Part shown: one piece after another, positions 7,835 to 16,848 of the stretch
How positions within the stretch are numbered: position 1 is the stretch's first letter
Layout: each line of letters opens with the position of its first letter
DNA from: Dorea formicigenerans
GTDB lineage: Bacteria > Bacillota > Clostridia > Lachnospirales > Lachnospiraceae
Reading direction: 5' to 3'
Assembly: GCF_025150245.1 (NCBI RefSeq)
Contig: NZ_CP102279.1
Coordinates: forward strand, 372,001-436,000
DNA: 64,000 nucleotides
The notes under the pieces: generated by a model
Databases searched by the model: none
The model's input: only the letters and a program-made list of their open reading frames with translations
What the model was told of the DNA's origin: nothing
Position numbers and translations under genes: made by a program

Positions 7835-8662
7835 ATGTTAGACGTATTGAAAGTCATTTTGCTCGGAATCGTGGAAGGAATCACGGAGTGGCTTCCGGTC
7901 AGCAGTACAGGACATCTGATTCTGGTGGGGAATGTTTTAAAACCGGGACTCAGTGATGCTTTTATGGAGATGTTCAACGTAGTCATCCAGCTTGGTGCTA
8001 TTATGGCGGTCGTTGTTCTGTATTTTCATAAGTTGAATCCGTTTTCACCAAAGAAGACTCAAAAACAGAAGCTTTTGACCTGGCAGATGTGGATCAAAGT
8101 ATTGATTGCCTGTGTACCGGCCGCTGTAGTGGGATTGCTTTTCGATGATATTCTGGATAAGATTTTTTATAAGCCGCTTCCGGTAGCTGTGATGCTGATT
8201 GTATATGGTGTACTATTTATTATAGTAGAAAACCGTAATGAAGGAAGAAAACCGGCTGTCCGCAGAATCTCTGAACTGGATATTAAGATGCTGTTGTGGA
8301 TCGGTGCTTTCCAGATGCTGGCCCTGATACCAGGAACTTCAAGATCAGGTGCAACAATTGTCGGCGCGCTGATCATCGGAGTATCCAGAGAAGTGGCAGC
8401 TGAGTTCACATTTTTCCTGGCAATTCCGGTCATGTTCGGAGCAAGTGCACTGAAGCTTATCAAATTCGGATTCCACTTTACAGCAGCAGAATTCGGATTC
8501 CTGATGCTTGGCTGTGTAGTTTCTTTTGGAATGTCTGTTATTGCGATTAAGTTCCTGATGAACTATATCAAGAAGAATGATTTCAAAGTATTTGGATATT
8601 ATCGAATTATATTAGGTGCACTGATTATTCTGGTAGCACTATTTAAGATGCTACTTGGATAA
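7835..8662 (+). CDS. uppP: Undecaprenyl-diphosphatase
   Basis: A 275-residue BacA/UppP membrane enzyme that dephosphorylates undecaprenyl diphosphate to recycle the lipid carrier of cell-wall synthesis; it also gives bacitracin tolerance. The two family signatures are present: [17 protein letters not shown] at residues 15-31 and [10 protein letters not shown] near residue 170. Several hydrophobic helices follow the usual pattern. AGGAGG sits just before the ATG. The gene follows the HAD phosphatase with a short gap. Confidence 0.96.
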   Translation: MLDVLKVILLGIVEGITEWLPVSSTGHLILVGNVLKPGLSDAFMEMFNVVIQLGAIMAVVVLYFHKLNPFSPKKTQKQKLLTWQMWIKVLIACVPAAVVGLLFDDILDKIFYKPLPVAVMLIVYGVLFIIVENRNEGRKPAVRRISELDIKMLLWIGAFQMLALIPGTSRSGATIVGALIIGVSREVAAEFTFFLAIPVMFGASALKLIKFGFHFTAAEFGFLMLGCVVSFGMSVIAIKFLMNYIKKNDFKVFGYYRIILGALIILVALFKMLLG

Positions 8663-8670
8663 AAATGGAC

Positions 8671-8698
8671 TTGAGTTTTAGCTGAAACGTGTTAAAAT
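8671..8698 (+). promoter_or_regulatory. Candidate promoter for the amino-acid ABC operon
   Basis: TTGAGT at 8671-8676 and TAAAAT at 8693-8698 with a 16-bp spacer lie 60 bp before the lipoprotein start. A second TATAAT occurs near 8719. No operator was recognised. Confidence 0.4.
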
Positions 8699-8757
8699 AT
8701 GTATTATGCAATAAATATGTATAATCATGCAGAATAAAATTTTAGGAGGATAGGGTT

Positions 8758-9639
8758 ATGAAAATGAAAAAATTAACCAGCGTACTTTTGGTTGCAGCAT
8801 GTGCGCTTTCATTAGTAGCATGTGGCGGATCAGGAGACAAAAAGGACAGCTCCAAGGGCGGTTCATCATCAAAAACAGCAAAGGTTATCGATATTGACCT
8901 TACAAATGAAGAGTATGCATTCGGAGTAGATAAGACTCAGCCAGAGCTTCTTGAGAAGACAAATGCATTTATTGAGAAAATTAAAGGTGACGGAACATTA
9001 GATAAGATCTGTGACAAATATTTTGGAAGCGGAGAGCCAGAGGCAGTTGAATCTGCAAAACTCGACAGCTCCAAAGATCAGCTTGTAGTTGCTACAAATG
9101 CAGCATTTGAACCATTTGAGTATACAAAGGGAGACAGCTACTACGGAATCGATATGGAGATTGCTAAGCTTCTTGCTGATGAGCTTGGAAAAGAGCTTGT
9201 AATTGAGAACATGGATTTCGATGCAGTATGTCTGTCTGTAAGCCAGCAGAAATGTGATATTGCTATGGCAGGTCTTACAATCAATGAAGAGAGAGAAGAG
9301 TATGTAACATTTACAGATTCTTACTATTCAGCATCACAGAGACTGATCGTACCAAGCGACAACACTGCATTTGATGACTGCAAGAGCGCAGACGATGTAG
9401 CAGCACTTCTGGCTAAGACAGAGAAATCTGACAAGATTGGTGTTCAGGCCGGAACAACAGGTCAGTATTATGTAGAAGGAAGCGAGGACTGGGATTTCCC
9501 TGGACTTCCTGCAGAGTGTGTAACATATAAGAGTGGTTCCCTTGCAGTTCAGGATATGCTCAATGGAAACATTACATATGTAATCATCGATGCAGCACCT
9601 GCATCAGCTATTACAGAATCTATCAACGAGATGCAGTAA
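8758..9639 (+). CDS. Amino-acid ABC transporter binding lipoprotein, apparently circularly permuted
   Basis: A signal peptide with lipobox LVAC (Cys at about 22) anchors this 293-residue family-3 solute-binding protein. The core from about residue 103 (QLVVATNAAFEPFEY) through GIDMEIAKLLADELGK, TINEEREEYVTFT and VQAGTTGQYYVEG is standard for polar amino-acid binding proteins. Unusually, the segment that normally ends these proteins (EEYAFGV, then an ELLEKTNAFIEKIK helix and DGTLDKICDKYF) is at residues 58-96, before the core, and the protein stops at ITESINEMQ where that segment would normally follow. This is the order expected from a circular permutation. A permease and ATPase follow in the same operon, so it is likely functional. 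Confidence 0.88.
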   Translation: MKMKKLTSVLLVAACALSLVACGGSGDKKDSSKGGSSSKTAKVIDIDLTNEEYAFGVDKTQPELLEKTNAFIEKIKGDGTLDKICDKYFGSGEPEAVESAKLDSSKDQLVVATNAAFEPFEYTKGDSYYGIDMEIAKLLADELGKELVIENMDFDAVCLSVSQQKCDIAMAGLTINEEREEYVTFTDSYYSASQRLIVPSDNTAFDDCKSADDVAALLAKTEKSDKIGVQAGTTGQYYVEGSEDWDFPGLPAECVTYKSGSLAVQDMLNGNITYVIIDAAPASAITESINEMQ

Positions 9640-9673
9640 TTCTCAAGCGATAGATTAGAAGAAGAGAGAGATT

Positions 9674-10384
9674 ATGGGTAATTTTGATCAGAAAGTAAAC
9701 AAGTTTATAGAGATTTTTGTGGAACAGAATGGTTATGCAAAAGTAATTCAGGGTCTGCAGAATACACTGTTAATTGCAGTGACAGGTTTAATCATTGGTA
9801 TCATTGTTGGAACTTTGATTGCAACAGTGCGTGTACTTCCAAAGTATAAAACATTGCCAAAAGTATTGAATGGCATCTGCAGCTTTTATGTAGCACTGTT
9901 TCGTGGAACACCTATGGTAGTTCAGTTGTTGGTATTTTATTATGTACTTCTTCCAATCATCGGACTGAAAATTACAGGAGTACAGGTAGCCATGCTTGTA
10001 TTCGGACTCAATAGTGGTGCGTATATATCAGAGATTATGCGAAGTGGAATTCAGTCTGTGGATTCCGGACAGATGGAGGCCGGTCGTGCAGTTGGCTTAA
10101 GCTTTGGGACAAGCATGATGAAAATCGTGATTCCACAGGCAGTAAAAAATATTCTCCCGACTCTTGGAAATGAGTTTATTTCCCTGATCAAGGAGACTTC
10201 AGTTGTAAGTTTTGTAGGAGCAGCAGATCTCTATGTTGCATTTAACTATATTGGAAGTAACAGCTATGAATTCATGGTTCCATACCTGGTAATGGCACTG
10301 ATTTATATTGCACTGGTATTGATTATTTCCTTACTGATAAAATTGATGGAAAGGAGCCTGAAGAAGAGTGATAGACGTAATTAA
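9674..10384 (+). CDS. Polar amino-acid ABC transporter permease
   Basis: A 236-residue inner-membrane subunit of the HisM/GlnP type. About five helices are visible, with the ATPase-contacting EAA loop at [18 protein letters not shown] (residues 136-153). It starts 34 bp after the binding protein and overlaps the ATPase gene by 17 nt, which indicates translational coupling. Together with its neighbours it imports an unidentified polar amino acid or cystine-like compound. Confidence 0.93.
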   Translation: MGNFDQKVNKFIEIFVEQNGYAKVIQGLQNTLLIAVTGLIIGIIVGTLIATVRVLPKYKTLPKVLNGICSFYVALFRGTPMVVQLLVFYYVLLPIIGLKITGVQVAMLVFGLNSGAYISEIMRSGIQSVDSGQMEAGRAVGLSFGTSMMKIVIPQAVKNILPTLGNEFISLIKETSVVSFVGAADLYVAFNYIGSNSYEFMVPYLVMALIYIALVLIISLLIKLMERSLKKSDRRN

Positions 10385-11171
10385 TCTGAAAAAAAGCTTC
10401 GGTGATGTTGAAGTGTTAAAAGGCATCGATATAACCATCAATAAAGGGGACATCGTAGCAATTATCGGACCGTCCGGTTCCGGTAAGAGTACATTCCTAA
10501 GATGTCTGAACTGTATGGAAGATCCGACGTCCGGACAGATTATTTTTAACGGTGTAGATATTGCAGATATGAAGGTGGATATTAATATTCACCGCCGTCA
10601 TATGGGAATGGTATTCCAACATTTTAATCTGTTCAATAATAAGACAGTTATTGAGAATATTATGCTTGCACCGGTTTACACAAGATGCCAGGATCTTAAA
10701 AAAGCGAAGAGAAAGAAATTATTCGGAAAAGGTGGGGCAGATGCATCACTTGCAAGTCTGACAAAAGAGCAGATCAAGAAAGAAGAGAAGGAAAAGGCAA
10801 TGTCCCTTCTTAAGAGAATCGGTCTGGAAGATAAGGCAGATGTATATCCGTCGACGTTATCAGGTGGACAGAAACAGCGTATTGCAATTGTACGTGCACT
10901 TGCTATGGATCCGGATGTCATTCTTTTTGATGAGCCGACATCAGCACTTGATCCAGAGATGGTAGGTGAAGTACTGGAACTGATGAAGCAGCTTGCGGGC
11001 GAAGGAATGACCATGGTAGTTGTAACACATGAGATGGGATTTGCAAAAGAAGTGGCTTCCAGAGTTGTATTTATCGACGAGGGAGTTATCAAAGAAGAAG
11101 CAGCTCCGAAAGAGTTCTTTGAAAATCCGAAAGATGCACGATTAAAAGAATTTTTATCAAAAGTATTATAA
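10368..11171 (+). CDS. Polar amino-acid ABC transporter ATP-binding protein
   Basis: A 267-residue ATPase with Walker [10 protein letters not shown] (about 32-40), Q-loop MVFQHFNLF, signature LSGGQKQR, Walker [13 protein letters not shown] and H-loop VVTHEMGF. Between the Q-loop and the signature there is a basic and charged insertion of about 30 residues (around 104-135, with [13 protein letters not shown]) not found in typical GlnQ proteins. GTG at 10368 is the start and overlaps the permease gene. A terminator follows the stop. Confidence 0.93.
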   Translation: MIDVINLKKSFGDVEVLKGIDITINKGDIVAIIGPSGSGKSTFLRCLNCMEDPTSGQIIFNGVDIADMKVDINIHRRHMGMVFQHFNLFNNKTVIENIMLAPVYTRCQDLKKAKRKKLFGKGGADASLASLTKEQIKKEEKEKAMSLLKRIGLEDKADVYPSTLSGGQKQRIAIVRALAMDPDVILFDEPTSALDPEMVGEVLELMKQLAGEGMTMVVVTHEMGFAKEVASRVVFIDEGVIKEEAAPKEFFENPKDARLKEFLSKVL

Positions 11172-11190
11172 GAGATTATAAAAAAGATAT

Positions 11191-11230
11191 AAAGAGACAG
11201 AGTGGAAAGAAATCCATCCTGTCTCTTTTT
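11191..11230 (+). terminator. Intrinsic terminator of the amino-acid ABC operon
   Basis: AAAGAGACAG pairs with CTGTCTCTTT around an inner GTGGA/TCCAT helix, followed by a T-run. The strong stem and position 20 bp after the ATPase stop support termination. Confidence 0.9.
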
Positions 11231-11347
11231 GCGTATGTGAAAATGTGGTATAGTAGAAACAACAAAGTTATCACAGATAAAAATGCCTATTAGACATAGA
11301 AAGAGGCAGCAGAAAAGAACAATATTGACACTAAGGAGGAAATAATT

Positions 11348-12082
11348 ATGGCTTTTTTTGACAGAATGAAAGATTCACTTACAACAGCAGGACAGGAAGT
11401 GTCTCAGAAGGCGAAGAATGCAACGGAGAATGTCAGATTGGGAAATTTGATCAAGAACAATGATAAGATGGTAGATAAATTGCTTTACCAGGTTGGTCTG
11501 AAATATTATGAAGCACACGGACAGGAAGAGGGAACAGAATATCAGGAGTTATTTGCAGAGATTAATCGTCTGAAATCAGAAAATGCTGCATATCAGCAGG
11601 AGTTGGATAATCTGGCAGCTACAAACAAATGTCCTCAGTGTGGATTTGGTAACAATGCAGGTGCAAAATTCTGCATCAGTTGTGGAGCGCCACTGAATCA
11701 GACTCCGGTTGCACCGGCACAGTCAGCACCTGGAAAATGTTGTGACAAATGTGGAGCTTTGAATGATGTGGAAGCCTTATTCTGTACGGAGTGTGGAAAT
11801 CGATTAAATACGCAGCCAATGACCTATACAGTGCCGGAAGCAGACGAGGTAGTTGAAACGACAGTAGCAGAGGCTATGCCAGAGGAATCTGAATCCGAGA
11901 AAGTTGACTCAAAGGAAGTTGACTCAGAGGAAACAGTGGCTGAAGTCTCAGAGGAAACAGTGACTGAAGTAGACGATACGCAAGAGCCGGTAACAGAAAA
12001 AAATCCGGCATGCTGTGCAAAATGTGGAGCACCATTGGAAGAAGATGCGTTATTCTGTACATCATGTGGAGCAAGAGTTTAG
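11348..12082 (+). CDS. Cytoplasmic protein with three zinc ribbons
   Basis: A 244-residue protein without signal peptide or membrane helix. Residues 1-95 are helical and probably coiled coil. Three double-CxxC zinc ribbons follow: CPQCGFGNNAGAKFCISCG (about 98-116), CDKCGALNDVEALFCTECG (about 137-155) and CAKCGAPLEEDALFCTSCG near the C-terminus, with an acidic low-complexity linker rich in EE, SE and TV repeats between the last two. No enzymatic motif is seen. It opens a run of zinc-ribbon genes and may act as their soluble partner. AAGGAGG precedes the ATG. Confidence 0.8.
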   Translation: MAFFDRMKDSLTTAGQEVSQKAKNATENVRLGNLIKNNDKMVDKLLYQVGLKYYEAHGQEEGTEYQELFAEINRLKSENAAYQQELDNLAATNKCPQCGFGNNAGAKFCISCGAPLNQTPVAPAQSAPGKCCDKCGALNDVEALFCTECGNRLNTQPMTYTVPEADEVVETTVAEAMPEESESEKVDSKEVDSEETVAEVSEETVTEVDDTQEPVTEKNPACCAKCGAPLEEDALFCTSCGARV

Positions 12083-12174
12083 GGGAGTTCTAAAGAAGCT
12101 GAAATTCGGTTAAAAGAGACTGTCGGAGGTATTCTTGAAAAAAGAAGATAAGGAAGAGAGTAAGGAGGACAACT

Positions 12175-12852
12175 ATGGCAAAATTTTGTTCAAAATGTGG
12201 CAATGAGCTGAAAGAAGGAGCAAGGTTCTGTTCTGTGTGTGGAAACCCGGTAAAGCAGGTACAGAGCGCACAGAGTGAGGCAACAGCAGGAACTAATGAA
12301 GAGAGGCAAGGAGTGTCTTCACAGCAGCAGGGATTTACTGCCCAGGATATGCAGTATCAGCAGATGGCAGGATCTGCTGCACCAGTGAAGAAAAATAAAA
12401 ATTTATGGCTGCTTGCAATCCCGGCAGCGATTCTTGTAATTTTGCTTGTAATTTTCGGAATCAAAGCCGTTCTGTCACCGGCATATTTAAAACCTGTCAA
12501 ATACATGGAAAAAGCATTCAATAAGCAGGATATTGATCTGATGAAAAAAGCAGTGCCGGATGAGTATGCAGAATGGATGACGGATGATATTGTAGATTAT
12601 ATGTTTGATTTGGACAGTGATTATAAAATTACGATTAAAGTTACTGATAAAGAAAAAATTGCAAAAAAAGATCTGGAAGAAACTCTGATTGATGATTATT
12701 ATGTTCTGGACAGCATTGCTGAAGATGCAAAGGCGGGATATATTCTGGAAGCAGAGGCAACATTAAAACAAGACGGAGAAAAAGATACACAGGATATTAC
12801 ACTTGTAGTGGTCAAAGTAGATGGAAAATGGGTGATTGTCTCCGGATTATAA
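12175..12852 (+). CDS. Zinc-ribbon, single-pass membrane protein
   Basis: A 225-residue protein with an N-terminal zinc ribbon FCSKCGNELKEGARFCSVCG (residues 4-23), a Gln/Ser-rich linker, one membrane helix (about 83-103, LWLLAIPAAILVILLVIFGI) and an extracellular domain of about 120 residues containing an NTF2/lumazine-like pattern (YMEKAFNKQDIDLMKKAVPDE). No signal peptide, so the ribbon is cytoplasmic. AAGGAGG precedes the start. The domain layout is like the TcaA/YvbJ group of Firmicutes. Function unknown. Confidence 0.8.
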   Translation: MAKFCSKCGNELKEGARFCSVCGNPVKQVQSAQSEATAGTNEERQGVSSQQQGFTAQDMQYQQMAGSAAPVKKNKNLWLLAIPAAILVILLVIFGIKAVLSPAYLKPVKYMEKAFNKQDIDLMKKAVPDEYAEWMTDDIVDYMFDLDSDYKITIKVTDKEKIAKKDLEETLIDDYYVLDSIAEDAKAGYILEAEATLKQDGEKDTQDITLVVVKVDGKWVIVSGL

Positions 12853-12857
12853 AAATA

Positions 12858-13460
12858 ATGAAAAGAAAGACGAGAACAAAAGTTATGCAGGAACAGACAA
12901 AGGAAAACAAATTGCCAGTAGTGTTATTGGCGGTCATAATTGTAGTATTACTTGTAGGAAGCATTGTAATAGGAATATTTGGCGGTGGAGGAAAGAAAGT
13001 TGAGACTGCTGTTCCAAAGAAAGATATTAAAGCTGCAAGAGAGGCAGCAGAGCTTTCAGATGAGGGGGAAGTTCAGACGATTGCAATCGACAAAGATATT
13101 GTTGTGAATGCTGGTGGGACTGGAAGTGCAGATGAGAAGAGCAAAATGCAGGATTCACAGACAACAGAGGATTCCCAGACAGTACAGAACACGGAAGATT
13201 ACATTTTCCCGAATAGTTCATCAGTACTTCTAACAGATGCAGAGGTGTCCGGAATATCAAAAGACCAGCTCAGAATTGGAAGAAATGAAATTCTTGCCAG
13301 ACATGGAAGACGTTTCAACGACCAGGCACTGCAGCAGTATTTTGACAGCAAGAGCTGGTATAACGGAACCATTAGTCCGGACGAGTTCGATGCAAATTTA
13401 GATTCCAGATTGAATGATGTGGAACGTGCCAACATCGAAATCATCAAGAAGTATGAGTAA
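12858..13460 (+). CDS. Membrane-anchored YARHG-domain protein
   Basis: A protein of about 200 residues with one N-terminal membrane helix (VVLLAVIIVVLLVGSIVIGI), an extracellular Ser/Thr/Gln-rich linker and a C-terminal YARHG domain (LRIGRNEILARHGRRF, followed by SWYNG). YARHG domains are extracellular, probably peptidoglycan- or ligand-associated modules of Firmicutes. The start is uncertain: ATGs at 12828, 12858 and 12885 are all in frame and none has a good ribosome-binding site; 12858 is used because it follows the upstream stop codon. It belongs to the zinc-ribbon gene run although it lacks a ribbon itself. Confidence 0.78.
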   Translation: MKRKTRTKVMQEQTKENKLPVVLLAVIIVVLLVGSIVIGIFGGGGKKVETAVPKKDIKAAREAAELSDEGEVQTIAIDKDIVVNAGGTGSADEKSKMQDSQTTEDSQTVQNTEDYIFPNSSSVLLTDAEVSGISKDQLRIGRNEILARHGRRFNDQALQQYFDSKSWYNGTISPDEFDANLDSRLNDVERANIEIIKKYE

Positions 13461-13475
13461 CAGGGGGGATGAGAA

Positions 13476-14678
13476 ATGTTTTGTCCAGAATGTGGATATA
13501 AGAATGTAGAGGGTGCGGCTTTCTGTGAGAACTGTGGAACGAAACTTACAGGAATGCCGGGAAGTATAAATCCAAAGGAAACCTCTTATGAAAAAACAGG
13601 AGAAAAAACAACAAAGAAAAGCGTGCCGTTTGGGAAGATAAATAAGATGCTTCTGATAGAGATACCAATCGCAATGATCAGTCTGTTAATATTCATTATG
13701 GTCTTCCAGGCAAAATTCAGCGTCAAAAGTGTGGTAGAGCGTTATGCGGAAGGGATGGGTGACGGAAACTGGAATCAGGTTTATGATACACTTTATCTTA
13801 ATGATTCCGGAGACTTTATGTCAAAGCAGGCATTTGTTACTTCCCAGACTATCAATGGAATAAAATGGGATGAGGATCTGGAAGTTCAGAAGATCCGCAA
13901 AAAGACAAGCAACACATATCGTGTAAAATACGAAGGCGATAATGGCGTCCAGAGAATCGATGTAAAGGTAAAAAGAAGAGGTCTTACATGGAAAGTTGAT
14001 GAAGCGGATACATTTCTTTCAAAAAACTTTTCTGTAGCGGTTCCGAAAGGTGCAGAGATTAAAATTGATGGAATTACACCAGATTCAAAACTGAAATCCC
14101 AGGATGAGATTGAAGGAATGGACACCTATACTATTAAGAAGATATTTGGAACAAGTCATTATGTAGAAATCAGCGGTTCTGACATTGAGACTACAAGTGC
14201 TGTACTTGAGTCATACGATGAACCTACTGTTATGACAGCCGGATACAGTAAGGCTACGGTGGAACAGATGGCAGATCAGGCAGTAAAAGATCTGAACAAC
14301 ATTTTCCAGGGAGCTGCCGCAAACAAACGTTTCAGTGATCTCGATATTTTGAATAATATGTATGCGGATGAAAAAGATTCTGCAATCAGAAAATATGAGA
14401 GTGCGAGGGACGATTATTTTGAAAATGGAAATAACAGCTGGGAGTTTCTGAACTATACAATAACGAATTGTGAGGCTCAGGCACAGATGATCACAAGAGA
14501 TCAGAAACAACTGATTGAGGTGACGATCAAAGGTGATGCTCAATGGGAAAAGAATTATGTCTACTATGATGGAGACAAGGAGAGAGAGACAGAGACAGAA
14601 GATGCAGAACATACATTGTATTACATTGATGATGGTGGAACATGGAAATTGTATGATTTAGATCTTTGGACTTGGTAA
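13476..14678 (+). CDS. TcaA-like zinc-ribbon membrane protein
   Basis: A 400-residue protein with the ribbon MFCPECGYKNVEGAAFCENC at the very start, a basic linker, a membrane helix at about 53-73 and a long extracellular region. The latter contains an NTF2-like segment (VVERYAEGMGDGNWNQVYDT) and beta-rich repeats resembling TcaA of staphylococci (AVPKGAEIKIDGI). TcaA-type proteins affect glycopeptide sensitivity and cell-envelope processes in other species; this does not fix a role here. An AGGGGGGA site precedes the ATG. It is 15 bp after the YARHG gene and 29 bp before the VWA gene. Confidence 0.8.
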   Translation: MFCPECGYKNVEGAAFCENCGTKLTGMPGSINPKETSYEKTGEKTTKKSVPFGKINKMLLIEIPIAMISLLIFIMVFQAKFSVKSVVERYAEGMGDGNWNQVYDTLYLNDSGDFMSKQAFVTSQTINGIKWDEDLEVQKIRKKTSNTYRVKYEGDNGVQRIDVKVKRRGLTWKVDEADTFLSKNFSVAVPKGAEIKIDGITPDSKLKSQDEIEGMDTYTIKKIFGTSHYVEISGSDIETTSAVLESYDEPTVMTAGYSKATVEQMADQAVKDLNNIFQGAAANKRFSDLDILNNMYADEKDSAIRKYESARDDYFENGNNSWEFLNYTITNCEAQAQMITRDQKQLIEVTIKGDAQWEKNYVYYDGDKERETETEDAEHTLYYIDDGGTWKLYDLDLWTW

Positions 14679-14707
14679 AATATGAACTGAAAAAGGAAGA
14701 GACAAAA

Positions 14708-16729
14708 ATGTTTTGCGAAAAATGTGGAAAGAAACTGGAAGATGGAGTGAAATTTTGCCCAAGCTGTGGAAACCGGATAGAAATACCGGAAAATCAGACT
14801 GATACGGTCTATGAACAGCCGGAAAAAAGTAAGAAATCCAGAAAAAAAAGTAAATTACCACTTGTTCTGATTGCGGTGCTGGCAATTATTTTGATTGTAG
14901 GCGGAATTTTATACGGAACGGTCGGCCTTAATCTGCAGAAAGATAAGCTGGCTGTGAAAATAAAAAAGGCTGGAATCCCGCAGTACACGGAAGAAATGAA
15001 CGAAATTGTGGATGAATGGGATGATTTTGGAATATTCAGCATTTCTGATAAAAGAAATGATCTTCATAAGCTGAAAAAGATTGTAAATTATTTGGATGAG
15101 TACAACACAGCAGTGGATGAGTACAAATCCATGAATAAAGAAAAAGAGCAGTATGCGTTAGATGAGGATAGTTACAAAGAATATGAAAACGCACTTCATG
15201 ACTGTAGCGATGCGATTGAGCAGAAAAATCCAGAGTCACTTATAAATGCAGTCGAGATTGCAAAAGAAACACTGAAGGATTTGAAAAAAGCAGATGATAG
15301 CTATGTAGAAGACCGGGTAAAGATGTATGAGGGACTGGATCTTAAAGATGTCGGGGACGATGTTGTCTCCGGATATAAAAAGAATCTGAAAGAGATTCAG
15401 GATTTGACTGGAAAAGGAAAAAAAGATTACAAAGCTATTAAGGAAGCATTTTCCAAGATGGATCAGATCGTGTACCAGTACATAGAGCCAAAGAATCAAG
15501 CAGTCGTATCCATCCAGCAGATTGATGCCAGTGAATTTCCAACTGTAAAACTATATATGAGTATCAAAGATAAGACAACCGGAAATGTAATTGAAAATCT
15601 GGATGATGCATTTTTCTATATCAATAAGCAGGATGCAAATGCAAAGTATGTAAAACAGGTCGTGAAATCAGCGAACCAGTTGAACGAAAAAGAAGCATTG
15701 AAAGTAGATATGGTAGCTGATGTCAGTGGAAGTATGGATGGTTCACCGCTAAACGAGGCAAAACAGGTAATGTCGGATTTTGTCGGAAGCGTGCAGTTTG
15801 ACGCAGGAGATCTCGTGGAATTGACATCATTTTCAACCGGAGTATGTCTGGAACAGGAATTCAGTGATGATGCTGCAACATTGACCAATGATATCAATAA
15901 TCTTGTTACAGGTGATATGACAAGTCTTTACGATGCACTTTACACAGCTGTTGAACGTGTAGCAGCACAGAACGGTGCAAGATGTGTGATTGCATTTACT
16001 GATGGAAATGACAATTACAGTAACTGTACAAAAGAAGATGTGGTAAATGTTGCAAATCGCTATCATGTACCGGTATTTATTATTGGAATCGGTTCCATTG
16101 ATTATGCCGATGTAAATGATATCGCAACTCAGACCGGAGGTATGTATTATAATGTCAGCGATGTAACTTCCATGGATAAGATATACGAAGAAATCTATCA
16201 GATGGAAAAACAGCTCTATCTGGTGGAATTTGAAGATAATACAGGTGCAACTGTCGGGGATACCGCAAATATTCAAGCCGGATACCACAGTATCGATTAT
16301 GGCGGAGAATGTGAATACACATACACTCCGAACGTTCTTATGAGTGCCCAGAGTAGGGATATATACACAGACGGTCCTCAGGCAGCAGTAGAAGGCTATC
16401 TGAAGAACTTCGACAGCGCCATGAATAAATCCGATTTTTCTCTGATATCCGGATATTTGAAAAATGGAAGCCCGATATACACAGAACAAGAAAAATATGT
16501 TTTGCGTGATATTACAGAACGATTGGATTCCTATGAACTGACAGACGTGTCATATGCAGACGCCAATAACTGCGTCATATCCACAAGAGAAACTTACTAT
16601 GTACAAGTAAAAGGAAAACCATTACAACTTATGACCCAGGAATGTAAGTATAACGTAGAAAACCAGGGCGATAAGTGGCAGCTTACATCATTCGTGGATA
16701 TTAAAGTCGTATCAAGAATCAAACAATAA
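14708..16729 (+). CDS. Zinc-ribbon membrane protein with extracellular VWA domain
   Basis: A 673-residue protein: ribbon MFCEKCGKKLEDGVKFCPSC at the start, basic linker, membrane helix at about 45-65 (LPLVLIAVLAIILIVGGILY), a long helical charged region (about 75-270) and a von Willebrand factor A domain from about 335 with a complete MIDAS (DVSGSMDGS, a threonine in DMTSLYDAL and FTDGNDN). A C-terminal NTF2-like region (VEGYLKNFDSAMNKSDFS) ends the protein. ATG 14708 is chosen because it gives the same MFC ribbon start as its neighbour and has GGAAGAG upstream. The VWA domain would bind a metal-dependent ligand outside the cell while the ribbon faces the cytoplasm. Last gene of the run; a terminator follows. 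Confidence 0.85.
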   Translation: MFCEKCGKKLEDGVKFCPSCGNRIEIPENQTDTVYEQPEKSKKSRKKSKLPLVLIAVLAIILIVGGILYGTVGLNLQKDKLAVKIKKAGIPQYTEEMNEIVDEWDDFGIFSISDKRNDLHKLKKIVNYLDEYNTAVDEYKSMNKEKEQYALDEDSYKEYENALHDCSDAIEQKNPESLINAVEIAKETLKDLKKADDSYVEDRVKMYEGLDLKDVGDDVVSGYKKNLKEIQDLTGKGKKDYKAIKEAFSKMDQIVYQYIEPKNQAVVSIQQIDASEFPTVKLYMSIKDKTTGNVIENLDDAFFYINKQDANAKYVKQVVKSANQLNEKEALKVDMVADVSGSMDGSPLNEAKQVMSDFVGSVQFDAGDLVELTSFSTGVCLEQEFSDDAATLTNDINNLVTGDMTSLYDALYTAVERVAAQNGARCVIAFTDGNDNYSNCTKEDVVNVANRYHVPVFIIGIGSIDYADVNDIATQTGGMYYNVSDVTSMDKIYEEIYQMEKQLYLVEFEDNTGATVGDTANIQAGYHSIDYGGECEYTYTPNVLMSAQSRDIYTDGPQAAVEGYLKNFDSAMNKSDFSLISGYLKNGSPIYTEQEKYVLRDITERLDSYELTDVSYADANNCVISTRETYYVQVKGKPLQLMTQECKYNVENQGDKWQLTSFVDIKVVSRIKQ

Positions 16730-16741
16730 AACAATCTTGGC

Positions 16742-16818
16742 ATGGATGCTTTCCTGTAATTTACAGGAGGCATCCATTTTTTGTATAACAGGAAATTACA
16801 TTTTCTGTTATACAAAAA
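16742..16818. terminator. Terminator and second hairpin between convergent genes
   Basis: ATGGATGCTTTCCTGTAA pairs with TTACAGGAGGCATCCAT and is followed by TTTTTT, a clear terminator for the VWA gene. A second stem (TTTTTGTATAACAG with CTGTTATACAAAAA) follows at 16779-16817 and lies after the stop of the minus-strand peptidase gene. Confidence 0.8.
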
Positions 16819-16848
16819 GCCTCCGGCAGAAAAATTTGATGAAACGTA

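Noticed and set aside
15833-16489. Antisense ORF of 218 codons inside the VWA gene
   Set aside because: Shadow of the VWA coding frame; composition rich in Ile/Cys/Tyr as expected from reverse reading, no start signal.
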